Source: Brachypodius melanocephalos (taxonomy: Eukaryota > Chordata > Aves > Passeriformes > Pycnonotidae). Taken from it: a stretch of DNA of 64,000 nt. The stretch's first letter is position 1. Each line of letters opens with the position of its first letter. The stretch spans positions 4,116,738-4,180,737 of the forward strand of contig VZSR01000479.1 in NCBI GenBank assembly GCA_013398615.1. The letters are read 5' to 3'. A program made the position numbers and the translations under genes. Below, one piece after another: positions 1 through 12,600 of the stretch. Below the pieces are notes generated by a model that was not told where the DNA came from, ran no database searches, and saw nothing but the letters and a program-made list of their open reading frames with translations.

Positions 1-222
1 CTACAGTATATTACAGAGTACAGTGTAAAAATATTAACAAAGAGCTTTTGAAGTGTTTGTTTACTTAAGTAATGGTGTTATTTTACATTAACTGAAGTAC
101 AAGGTTATGTTGTCCCTTGTCTCTGTAATGCTCACAGTGATTGGTATAGTTCAATGTCTTTGTGTTCACAAACTCCCTGTAGAGCATCTCTAATGTGTTG
201 TTGTTACTCGATTACGCTTCAG
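1..222 (+). other. RAPGEF6: RAPGEF6 intron, 3' end
   Basis: This is AT-rich intron sequence leading into the first visible exon. The acceptor AG is at 221-222 after a weak pyrimidine tract. No coding or repeat signal is visible. Confidence 0.8.
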
Positions 223-606
223 GTATTATCTGAAAAACAATATGGAAACAGAGACCTTATGCTCAGATGAGGATGCTCAAGAGCTGCTCCGAGAGAGCCA
301 AATTTCCCTGCTCCAGCTGAGCACCATTGAGGTGGCCACTCAGCTTTCCATGCGGGACTTCGAATTATTCCGCAACATCGAGCCAACGGAATACATCGAT
401 GACCTTTACAAGCTGGACTCCAAAACAGGGAATGCTCACCTGAAACAGTTTGAGGATGTCATAAATCAAGAGACCTTCTGGGTTGCCATGGAAATTTTAG
501 CAGAACCCAACCAGCTCAAAAGAATGAAGATTATTAAGCATTTCATTAAAATTGCTCTCCACTGTCGAGAATGCAAGAACTTCAATTCCATGTTTGCGGT
601 GATAAG
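223..606 (+). CDS. RAPGEF6: RAPGEF6 exon (1st in window): start of RasGEF catalytic domain
   Basis: This 384-nt exon begins with one base that completes a codon, then encodes YYLKNNMETETL and onward. It contains two conserved CDC25-homology blocks: IEVATQLSMRDFELFRNIEP (nucleotides about 325-384) and KIIKHFIKIALHCRECKNF (about 526-582). The latter lies in the helical core of the RasGEF fold that supports the Rap-binding surface. The Met at 242 is internal, because the reading frame and RAPGEF2/6 homology continue upstream of it to the acceptor at 221-222. The donor is AG|GTAAAA at 607, and the split codon AG|T (Ser) is completed in the next exon. Confidence 0.95.
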
Positions 607-3600
607 GTAAAATACTTCCCATTCCTGAGATCTGACTGATGCTGTCACAGGCAATTCTAGTAATCCAGAAGGAAAGAGATGGGAATATCCTGAGCAGGCT
701 GGGGCTGGGTGGTTTTCCAAAGCCATACTGCTCAGAGGTGGATTGTCACCATAGCCTCTGCACCGTCCCTTCAGCACTTCAGTCCTGTTGCAGTGCGAGG
801 TGTGACAGTCCCTTTGTCACTGGCACCTTGTCATGGCTGCAGCTGCAGCTGTGACAGTACCTCGCAGGAAAAGAGAGGATGGGTACAAAGCACTGTTTGA
901 TTGATGAACTGCAGAAACCTACCTGAGCATTATGTCATTTTCTGTGACTTTGGCACCCAATTTCCCTTCTTTTTGTCGGTCATTGTTACTTTTCCAGGGT
1001 GCACCGAGTCCAATATGTGATGATGAGATTACTTTATTTCTTCCTTCCATTGTAAGGACTTCCTCAAATCAGTCTTGTTTTGGCTTCATTTTCCTTCTCA
1101 TTCTTTCTTGTCATCTGCTTGCTTCTGTATTTTATTTTTTCCCTTTTCAATTGCACATTTAAGCTTTCTCTTCTGATTTATATGGAATGCTGCTGCTTTA
1201 ACAGCATGAGTTCAGCATTTCCTGTATTTGCAATTATCTTACACCCAGCCTTTACTGTAGGGAAAAAAAGGCACTGTGATTCATCAGACAAAGATCTGGA
1301 TTTGTGCTATATCCCAGCAGCATTGTCAAAAACACCATTTTAAAATATTTTCTCCCATGTCTAACCAATTCATCAAATGTATTGGCTTGTGGTTAGTAAT
1401 TAAAGAATTCAGGAATTTCTGTGAAGGGTGCTGGGCAATCATTGAGACTGTGGCTGCTCATTATGTGGGAATACACACATGGATACTGATTCTAATTTTT
1501 ATATCATGCTCCCTAATTTACATGGTTTATTGTAAGTAAGAAAGTAACTCTTTTGGTTTCTCAGTTAAGTCCAGTCAGGCCATGACTAAAGTGGTCTTTA
1601 TCCAAAAAAAAAAAAAAAGGCAAATAAGTTAGTTTTTGATTTACTCTTATTTCCAGAAGAATGTGTTTTTGTTAGCATATGGCACAGGGGTTCTCTTTCT
1701 TGCCCTGTCCTGCACAGCAGTTTGGTGCCATATGTCTCATGAAATAGGAAGATAACTGTCCTAATGAAGTGTGGAAAAGAGGAACTGTGGGCTGGCATAT
1801 GTTTGATTTTTTCATGTCAGAGAAGGCTTTGTTTGGCATAGCATGGAGAGAAATTTGTCTGAAAGATAAACCAAATACAAAATAAATTTTTGGGAAAAAA
1901 ATAATCTGAGAATAGCAAATTCAGTGATAGTGTGGCTCTAGATTTTCTAAGGAATGCTGGAGCACATCCCTTTCCAGCTCTGCAAATGTGAGGACTTTGC
2001 AATTATTGCAGAATTTCTTGAGCATAATTATGATAGGGAGGATGATGAATTATGATAGGGAGGTGACAAATTATGATAGAGAGGATGGATTTAATTTATT
2101 TAATGATTTTATTTAATGGGGTTTTTTTGCATTCAGATAATTCTGGATATATTTTTACCTAGTGGGAATGAGGGCACAGTGACAAGTTTTAGCATATCTG
2201 CTGCTTCCAGTTCTCAGTCTGTCGCTCATTTACAAATGCTCTTGTCTGAAGTCAGAGAATCACAGAAAGTTTGGGTTGGAAGGGACCTTAAAGATAATTT
2301 GATTTCATCCCCCTGCTATGGGCTTGGGCACTTTCCACTTCACCAGGTTGCTCCAAGCCCCATCCAGCCTGTCCCTGAACACTTTAGGGGTGGAGCATTG
2401 ACAGCCTCTCTGGGCAGCTTGTCCTGGGGTCTCACCACCCTTACAAGGAAGAATTTCTTTCTAAAGTCTTGCCACTTCTGCTTGGGATGAGCTCTGCACT
2501 GTTCTCATTTTTTGTGTAATCATTGGTTCACCTCCTGTATTTTTGTCCTTACTGTGGCATACATTTTTTTACAGGAGAGAAGTGGTTCTCAAGTAGATGT
2601 CAGTCCTGTGTTACAGAGCGATTATTTTGGCAGTAATTTGAAATTCGAGCAGTCCTGGTTTTTACAGTCCTGTTTAAACAGCAGAGCGTTATTGTGATGA
2701 ACTTGTAGCCTGGTGTTCACCCAGCTTCACAGTTAACCTTGGGAAAGTTATTTTTAATCCTTAAAACAACCCCCCAACCCTTCACTTCCCCCTGAAAGGT
2801 AACGATTCCACTCACAGCTAATAATGAAACATTTCTGCCTTGCAGTGGGTTAAATCTTGCACCAGTAGCTCGTCTCAGAGGCACTTGGGAAAAGTTACCC
2901 AGCAAGTATGAAAAGCACCTCAGAGACCTTCAAGATCTTTTTGATCCATCTCGAAACATGGCAAAATATCGCAACATCCTCAGCAGCCAGAGCATGCAGC
3001 CTCCAATTATCCCACTTTTCCCTGTTGTCAAGAAAGATATCACATTTCTGCATGAAGGTAATGTCAGAGAGAAAATAAATGAAGCATTGCATGTACTTCA
3101 GCCCTTTCTTCAGTGCTCAGTGTGTCAACATGTGTCTAACGAAGCTGCCACCAGTAGGATGCTTTTGAGGGATCCTTTGTAGAAATAAAATAAAATAGAA
3201 CTGGGAATGCCTAATGGAAGAGCCTGGTCCTAGACAAAAGTTAAAAATAAAACACATATTTTTAATATTTTGAAAGCCATGCTGTAATCTTCCTCAGCTG
3301 TCCTGAGGTTTAGGGTGGAAGCAAAGGTGAGTGTGCTGTCTGGCAGCTACACTACGTCAAATATTTTCTCTTACAAAAAACTTGTTGCTGTAATGTTGCC
3401 AGGTTTTCCTTCCATGTCGTGGCATGCACACAGCTCCAGTGATACACCTCCTACTCTTGCTTTCAACATTTTCAAGAGATTTTGTTTAAGTGTTTCCATT
3501 GTGTTCCCTTTTTACAAGTTCTATTCACAACTGGTGAACCATTTCCAAATATCCTTAATTCTTGGTTGTAATGATTCAGAACTATTTGAACTTCTTTCCT

Positions 3601-6600
3601 AATGTGAATGTTGTTAATGTCAGGTCTGTATTTGTATTATTTTAACGAAGCAAGTGAATTTGGGCATAGGTTACTTATTCCTTTTTCCTCCTACTAATAC
3701 CTGTTACTTTAGAAATAGATTAACAAAAGAATATAGGGTAGTCCAAGTGGGCCTGATTGCATTAGTGTTTGAGAGAGCATCCTGTTTTCTTGCTACTTTG
3801 ATTTTAAAAATAGTGTTGATTGTGGGACAGGGAGGGGAGAAGGGTAACGAGGGAAGAACTGTAAGCACAGTGGCTGTTCAGAAATATTTATTACTTCTTT
3901 TTTTTTTTTTTTTTTCCCTCTTATGTGTGTGTTTCAATTATGCAGGCAATGATTCTAAAGTGGACGGGCTGGTAAATTTCGAGAAGCTCCGGATGATTGC
4001 CAAAGAAATTCGCCAAGTTGTCCGAATGACCTCGGCAAACATGGATCCAGCTGTGATGTTCAGACAAAGGTGTGCAGTGGGAAGGGCAGCAGCACTGAAG
4101 GGCTCTCAGTGTGGGGGGATCTGGGTCTCTGTGTGCATCAGCACGTTGATATTTCATTGTGTACCTCATCATTGACATCTGCCATCAAACCACAACCTTT
4201 ATCAAACTATGGCAAAACATTTGATGCTTCCCAGACCTGCTTTGAATGACTAATAAACCAGTTTATTACCTTCACAAAACACAGAAGAATAGGTTATAAT
4301 TTTAATGATAAGTATTTCTACCCAATAAAATGTTAAGTGTCAGTAGAGTTTTGAGAGGTATAATATTACAGAATACAATATTTAGATATGACAGAGAGAG
4401 ATAAAAAACACCTAAATCACAGATGTATAGTTCTGAAATGTTGTTTCAAAACAAAACCCCACTGATAACATATAAAATTCAAACTAAATATTTTTTATTT
4501 GTTCTGAGCACAGCTTGTTCCACCTACATAATGTTTGATATGTTCAGACTTCAGCAGGTGGAGGGTGTTTTCTTGGCTTATTTTTTTTTCTTTTTATCTT
4601 AATGCTGAATATCATCAGGCTTGGTGTTAACAAAGTGCAGAAAAAAAGCAACGTAACTTCTAATTTGGTGCTGATTAGCTCCAGATTTTATTTAGTGGTA
4701 ATGAATTATTTCCTGCATCTCTTTTCTTCCCACTGGCTGAACCCAGATAGCATCACTGGCTCTGTTGTGTCCATAAAGGGCCCTGATCCTGTAGGTGTCT
4801 ATGGGATGGGTGGTGGCTTTGCTCCTTGTGCTCACTGTGCCTCAAACTGATGGGCCAGACAAGACTCCTCAGGGTGCAGATGGGGTGAGGAGTTGGAGAC
4901 AAGGTCATGTCTTGATGCTGAAAAGCCACATGGCTCTGACTTCAGAGAATGACAAAATGCTCTCCTGAGCTGCCCATACCTGTGTGCACCCCAGCTCAGG
5001 AGAGCTCTCTGAACACCCTGGAGGGAGTAGTGCAAGTAGGAGACACAGTGGACAGGTTTTGGGTGAAGTGTGCTTCATCCATGTGAAATTCCAGTCACTT
5101 GTGCAGTTGTGGTTCTCTCTGATGTGTGAATGCAGTTATATCTGTGCAGTGGAAGGAAATAGAGCATGCAAGGATAGGGAGCATTTATAAGAGCACAGAG
5201 ATTTGGTTCCCTGTGGTAGTCCAGTGGTCAGGATTCACAGAAGATCTTCAATTCTGTCTGATTTTTGTTTGCAAGGCTGGCTATCAGGAAGGATACTTTT
5301 TTTTTTTTAAATGCAGGCATTTAAAGCCAGCCTGGATTGGGCTCTGAGCAGCCTGGTCTAGTGGAAGATGTCCCTGCCCATGGCAGGGGCTGGAAGGGGA
5401 TGAACTTTAATGTCCCTCCCAACACAAACTGTTCTGTGATTCTGTGACTCAAAAAATGACCCAGTCTGAGCCAAAATTAACAGATCCTTATTAGTGTTAT
5501 TTAAAGATGGATTTGTTTCACAGTGGAGATTCACCTTTATACAGTTGGATTGGAATTAGTAAGATTTCATTTTTAGCATAAAATTACAAAGTCAGTTACT
5601 GAGTAGTTGTGATTGCTTTTCAGAAACTTTGGTCTTCACAGCTGAAATTAGTCTATAAATAAATTTCCCTGATGGCCCAGGCACTTCCTAAGACCTCATG
5701 AAGTCTAATCATTAAATAAATTTAATAGTAAATAGTCACCTTTAGTATGTTTTTCAGAATTACAGAACACATTTTAATGACTATAATTTAAATTTCACAC
5801 ACTGCCATAAACTGCTTAAGCATCTAATATTAGAGATAGTGCCAAAGATTAAAAGAAAGTAATTCCATGTTTTCATGTCATTTATATTAATTTTCATTGC
5901 CTCTCGTGTTTGATCTATCAGTTTGTGTTATGAAGCACCAAATAAATGCTTTTGAAGATGAAAAATCAACAAGAAAGGATGTGTGTTAGTGGTAACATGG
6001 GACTTGCTCCCAAGTTCATTACCAATTATAGAGAGCATCTAGGCTTTCAAGGAGTATTTGGCAACTGGCTTGTTTTCCAGCCAACAGTCAAGAGAAGACA
6101 ATGTCATGAGCTTGAATATTGGTAGTGGTGATTTCTCATACACTTTCAGCAGGCCTAATGCAAAGAATAAATTCATTTAATCCCATTTTCTGCAATATGA
6201 ATGGGTTGCACTCGGTCAAATTTGAATTTGAGTTACAGAAAATAAAATAAATTAATGCAAGTTTGATTTTTGCAATTCATAGGTTAAACAAAAAACTGAT
6301 AGATATTAAAGTATTTGTCAAGTCTTGCCCCTTGCATTTCATGAAAACATTGTGTTATTGTTTGAGAAGAATTTGGCTGTGTAGAGATTTTTCTTTTCTG
6401 TTCTTTCCTGTCTACATCTTTCTTCCTGACTCTCAACTGTTTTATTTTTTTCCTGTGCTTTTCTGTTCAAATACATGCTTCAATGTATATGGCTCTTGCT
6501 TACAGGAAGAAGAGGTGGAGAAGTTTGGGGTAAGTGTAGAGCTGAATGCAACTAAGATAAATAAAGGTTATGCAAATCTTAACATATTGCATCCTCCTCT

Positions 6601-9600
6601 TTAGTGCATGCATCTGAAATACAGCATGCATTTTATTAACCCTGCAATACATGGTTTTTTAAAAAACAGGAGTAAGGGATTACAGCCAGCATTTTACTGC
6701 AGCTATAAGAATTCTGAGTTGCTTTTGTGTAGTAGATAAGTAGTTTGAGTTTTGGCTTTGTGCTTTAAAAAAACCCCTGCTGTGTGGTTATATTGGAAGG
6801 CAAACTATTTTGAAGGGAAATAAATGAAATAAGTAACTTGCCTTTTAACGTGATACAGAAAAGTTGAAGCCATTCTGGATTTTCAGCTATAAGGACACTT
6901 TGAATTGTGGTAATGATGTAGCAATTTCCTCCTTGAAGTTTGTGTTCAGCCAGCCTTGAAAGTATTTATTTTTAGTATATGTTCAAAATGTATCTCACAC
7001 TTCCTGCACCAAAAGCCTCTTTGATACCACTGGGAGTATTGGTTGTGTGAGGACTGGATCATGGGATGACTAAAGATGAGAATTCTGCTGTTGGCCAGGG
7101 AAATTCCTGCCTGGCCCAGGGCAGTGATTTTAAGACTGCCATTGTAGCCGTATTTTATGTGTTATTTTTGCCCATAAGGTGTCACCTATATGCCTTTGCA
7201 TAGCAGGGATGGGGACAGTGCCAGGACTTGGGCTGGTCATTCTGGGGTTGGCAGGTTTGGATACTGGGCCCTGATCCTGGTGTGGATGCCCTTGGCTGGC
7301 AGCACTTGGTGCTCAATAATCAACTGCTCACAAGGCAGCTCATGGGGAGAAACAGCCAGGACCCATATTGTAATATCTAACCCTTGGAATTACTGTGAGC
7401 ACAAGAGAATAAGGAAGAATTTGTTAAGGGAAATAGAATTAAATTGTCTTAAAAAGTCAAATCCAGACTTGAAAGAAAAAAAACCACAGTGTGTGTATAA
7501 ACAATACAATATTTCTATCATGAAAAATAAACATAAATTCCTGATCATTGTAGAATAGCTTTGTCCTTATCCATCAAGAGACAGGAGGGTCCCCTTGGTT
7601 TGAATAGCTGTGAACACTCCATTGTGCCTTTTGCTGCTCCTTGTCTCCAATAACATTACTTTTTTGTTTAATTGAGCTGTAAATTGCTGACCGTTTTTAA
7701 GCTTATATTTTCTTTCAGAATGATTTGTTGACCATATTTGAAAATATTGCAGTCAGCTGTTTTCCAACATTTATTTTCTAAGCTCGGTGTACTTGATTCC
7801 TTGAATTTTCTGTAACAACGTGTTTTATTCTGACTCCTGTGGCCATTATGGCTCTTCTGTGCCTGATGTTGTTTATTCTGCCACTTGTGATTCTGTAAAC
7901 ACACAAGATCTTGATAAATGTCTTCATGTAGCTTTAAAAATACTCATCTGAATATTTAAAAATCCCCACACAAACCCAGCTTTGAACAACTTTGACATTT
8001 TCCATTAGAATTTACATATGACTTATACTGTGATCTCCATTTATTTAAAAATGCATCAGGACTGATGTGGTTGCAGGACTTTGGGCAGTGGAAACAGATG
8101 TGACTGTGTTTAAACTTTACCCAGATCAGCTGTTTGGTCACTCCTTCAGTGTGACTAGGAATGACTGTCAGAGAGAGTAACTCATGTTCTTTAACAATTA
8201 CAGTATTATTTATTTTTGCTTCAGTTACTGATAGTTTTGAGAGCTCAAAATCAGGAGTATTAAGCAGCATCCTCTTTCCTAGGTACAAGTCTGTACAAGT
8301 CTGGGTATATGTATATCGTCACTGCCTTTCTCACCTTTCTTGGGATACATTTTTTTAATGAGCTGCTCTTCTGTGAATGTTTTTAGTTAATTGAAGAAAT
8401 AAATTAAGTGTGTAATTGAATGCAGTTTGTACATTTAACATAATTTACCCCTTGTTTAACCATTATGAGAAGCTCAGTTTTTTAAGAGGATTGCAGTGGT
8501 CACTCAGTCTGGTGCTCAGCTAAGGGCAAGAAGTTTCTGTGTAAGCCTGGTGCACACAGTGGGTACCAGTTCCTTATACCAACAAAGTTTTACCAAGTTT
8601 GTCCACTTTTGGAATCTACAGTTGAATTCATAGAGCTGTTAAGGTTGGACAAGACCTCTGAGATCATGAAATCCAACCATGAACCCAACACCACCACCAT
8701 GTTGACCATTAAACTGTGTCCTCATGTGCCTTAAACGTGTGGTTTTTGAACACTTCCAGGGATGCTGACCCCACCACTGCCCTGGGACGGCTGTTCCAGG
8801 TCTTGACAACCCTTTCCATGAAGGATTTTTTCCCAATGTCCAGTTTAAACCTCTCCTGGCATAACTTGAGGCCATTTCTTCTCGCCAGCTGCGGGTCTTG
8901 CAGCACAAGCCTGCGGCTCATTAGTGGAGCTAAATGAGTTCTGCACACAGCACTCCCCCTTGTTCTTCCAGCTCCACGTTTCCATGTGCAGTCATGCTCT
9001 AGACTCTGCTGCTCTCAATTTACCCAAATATGTTAAGACAAGTGTTGTTTTAATGCTGTTCATCTTTTTTAACTCATTTGCATCAGCATGCACTAGCCCT
9101 AACTGAAGATTATTGGTATTAATCTGCTTTGACCTGTGCTGCTGTAGCTCTTTGTTGCTGTTGAGAACTGAACCTTTACTGCTTTGATCTTCTCTCTTGC
9201 AGATCCCTGAGCCAGGGCAGCATGAACTCGAACATGCTGGACGTGCAGGGAGGTGCTCACAAGAAGCGTGCCCGCCGCAGCTCCCTGCTGAACGCCAAGA
9301 AGCTCTACGAGGATGCCCAGATGGCGAGGAAGGTGAAGCAGTACCTGTCCAACCTCAGTGTAGAGACAGACGAAGAAAAGATCCAAATATTGTCACTTCA
9401 GTGTGAGCCTGCATACAGCACTTGTAAGTACAACGAGCTAGAACAGCAGCAATCATGCTATGGCATTTATAAAAAACGTTGTTCCTTCTCTAGAAATACT
9501 CTTTTAAACTTTTCCTCTGGGGAGAAAATCCTGCAGTAAGTGTTGTTTTGTCAGTTCATGTACTGAGAGCTTCAGCAAGACAGCATGTCTGTTCGTGTTC

Positions 9601-12600
9601 TGGTTGAGCTCAAAAAACTTCTGTGATGTTTATTATTTTGACCTTTAGTTCCTGAAGCTGTGTGTATTTCCGTCAGTCTGGCAGGAAATTCAATAGCACA
9701 TCAGCTCTGTTGGTGCCCCTCTGTCCTTGCACAGAATTAGGAAGGATAAAAGTAGTGTTTACCGCATGAACAGCAACAAATGAAAAGAGACAAAATCAAT
9801 ATAGAAACTGCAATGGATTACACCTTAGAATAAATGAAGATGGTTGAGAAGGAGAAGTTAGGTCAATATTGACTGATGAGTTTGACATGGCTTGACAGTC
9901 AAAAATTGAGGACTACAGCAGGACAGCTCTCATAATTTGAGCTCTTGTCAAACAAACTGATGTCTGACCTGCTGTCTTACACAGTTCAATAAATTCTTAT
10001 TTAGAAATGAGAAATTATAATCGTGTTTTATTTAGATACTCCAGCAGTTTTCACTTTCTTGAAAGGCAGATTTGTTTCAAAATAGATAAGTAACAACCAT
10101 GCTAAACAAAATAATGCTTCCTGCTTGTCTTTGGTCCAAATATAGCATTTTAAGGCTTTTTTTGTCTTCAAATAGTGTTCTGTCTCTGATGAGGTACATT
10201 CAAAGCATGACTAGGAGATGGCATCTTGAAGATAAAATTTTAAGTCCTTGCCGTTATCCAGTATTAAGAATGCAAATCCTTGTTATTCCCTAAGATGCCG
10301 TCTTATGCAAATTTTCTTTTAGTGTTTACTTTTAAATAGCACTGAAGCAGGAAACCTGGAAATGGCCATATTTAACTCCCTTTTAAAAAAATTTAAATCC
10401 TTCCTGTTTGAACTTTTGATAGATGATCTATGTGCAGTCATAACAGGTATCAGACCCAAGAGAAAAACATAAATGTTACCAGATTGTTTTTATTTGTTTA
10501 AAAAAATAAATTAAAATCTTATTTGTGCAGTGCTAGCCATATATAATTGTAAGTAAAAATGGGGAGTATATACTGACTGTTCTACTTCATGTAGTTAAGC
10601 AAACCAAGTCCAAGTTTTCTTAAACATGAGAAAGGAAAATGAAGTTTAAGTGGATATACAAATAAATATATAGTAGATTGAAGTATTATTAAAAATACCA
10701 TTTTTAAAAACTAGGGAAAAAGCCCTAACCCCAAAATCCACAGGTAGTGGATCCAGTTGAGACTATACTTGTTACAGAACTGGGAGAAAGAATAGAGGAG
10801 TGATGTGTAGCATGAGGGAGCTGCCCAGCCCCTCGTGGTTTTAAATCTGGTGGAGTGAGAGCACTGACCTCTCCCAGGGATGTCCCCTCTCCACTTGATC
10901 GGATTACCCACATTCAGGGGTTCAGCTCCTCCATTTCTTACCTCAGTAATAAGCTCCTGGCTTGCTTGTGGTAGGAATGAGCAGCAGTGACACTGCAATC
11001 CAGATTTTTCCAACAGACTATAAGGAGAAATTAGATGGCCTTAACTTCAGTCTGTGAATTGCTGTGTGATGAAAGCAGTAGCTGAAGCAGGGAGTGCCCT
11101 GTGCTGTAAATCAGTTGTGCCACCTAGTGAAACATTTGATGCCAGTTGAAAAACAACCTGATTTTGAAGGAGGTGCTGTTATGCAATTGCATCTTGCATG
11201 CAAATACTGGAAATACAGCCTTGTGGTAGAGATAAACAACATTTTTTTGATCTTTTTATTAAGTACCTCTATGGCACTTTCAAGAATTTAGGGCTTTTTT
11301 TTAAAGCTCTTTCACACATCATCTTCAATGTGATGAGATCATAGTGTTTGGACTAGAAGTGGTTTAAAATACAGTTTATCTTCCTTATACAGTGGTTCCT
11401 GTGTCTGGGTGGTTGTACTGCAATAATCCTGCCATTGAAAGTGGTAGATATTTATATGTAGTTTCTCCCTAACAGTGACAAAGAATTTAAGTGAGAGAAG
11501 AGGAGGGAAATCCTCCGAAATGTCTCCAGTGCCCATGAGGTCAATTGGCCAAACCACAAAAGCCCATCAGCATCAACAAAACCGAATGAGTCAAGTTCTT
11601 CAGGTCCCAACTGTGAATTTGTACCCCAGCAGGAAAAAGGGGCTGACAAAGGATCATGTCACATTCAGTGAGTATCTTCAGTTCACCTGACTGGGGAGGT
11701 TTATAGATGTAAGTAAAGAGGAGGGAGGAGCTCTTTTGTAGCTGTGTGGTTTATGTGAGGATACCATTGTGCTTCATTAAATGAATTAGTTTTAGAACAG
11801 CTGGTGCATATTGCTGTGTTTTAAGAGAGAATGCTTAGTCATTTGCAGTCTCTTGTAACTTTCCTTAAAACATTTAATGGTGAGGTGCTGTCTCCAAATA
11901 TGCTCTTGCTTCATGAAGTCTAATATATTTAGGTGAACTCATTGCAACAAATCACAGACATTTGAATCTCTGAGACACCATTTTAACAACATTATGGTCA
12001 AATGGAGCAACATATATTATTAGTTGCTCCTAGTGAACGTAATTTTTTTGTCTCTAAATTTGCTAGTTGCAAAGCAGTATATTCTTTATTAAAAAGCTTT
12101 TGTGCTATTTACATAACTTGTATCATTTGAAAGCTGCAGTTGCGGGTTATGAAATTCAGTTAGCTGCAGTCAGTAACTGATAGGGAATTATTTTATAGCA
12201 TATTGAGCATCAACGTAATTTAAAATAGCTTCAGAAAACAGTATATTACAGCATATAAAATACTGTTTCCAGTTGGTATTTATTTCAGTTCTCCTCTGAA
12301 AAGCATAAAAAGCACCTCTCTTTGCTGAATATTCTGATTGTTCAACATGGTGCTTATTTGTAGTTTAAAATAGAAATTACAGAAATCAGTAATTCAAAAG
12401 AAGAATAATATGCAGTAACTGGTCCCATTGTTTCATAGGTACAGGCTCTCCACAGAAGTCATTGAGCTTGTCTGAAGAAGTAAGTAGTAAGAAACAAACA
12501 GATGACACTATGTCCATGGCATCTTCTTTGCACTCCAGCCCACCTGCTTCTCCTCAGGGCTCCCCACGTAAAGGTATGTGTGTGACACATCCACAGGCAG

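Larger units (their letters stand above)
607..2845 (+). other. RAPGEF6: RAPGEF6 intron with short tandem repeat and CR1
   Basis: This 2.2-kb intron contains an A-rich run near 1603-1618, a three-copy 21/22-bp repeat at 2026-2088 and an antisense CR1 fragment at 2254-2472. The ORFs inside show no family resemblance. It ends with a good acceptor, TTCTGCCTTGCAG, at 2845. Confidence 0.85.

Noticed and set aside
242..610. ATG at 242 as a translation start
   Set aside because: The frame and family homology (YYLKNN) extend upstream to the splice acceptor, so this Met is internal.
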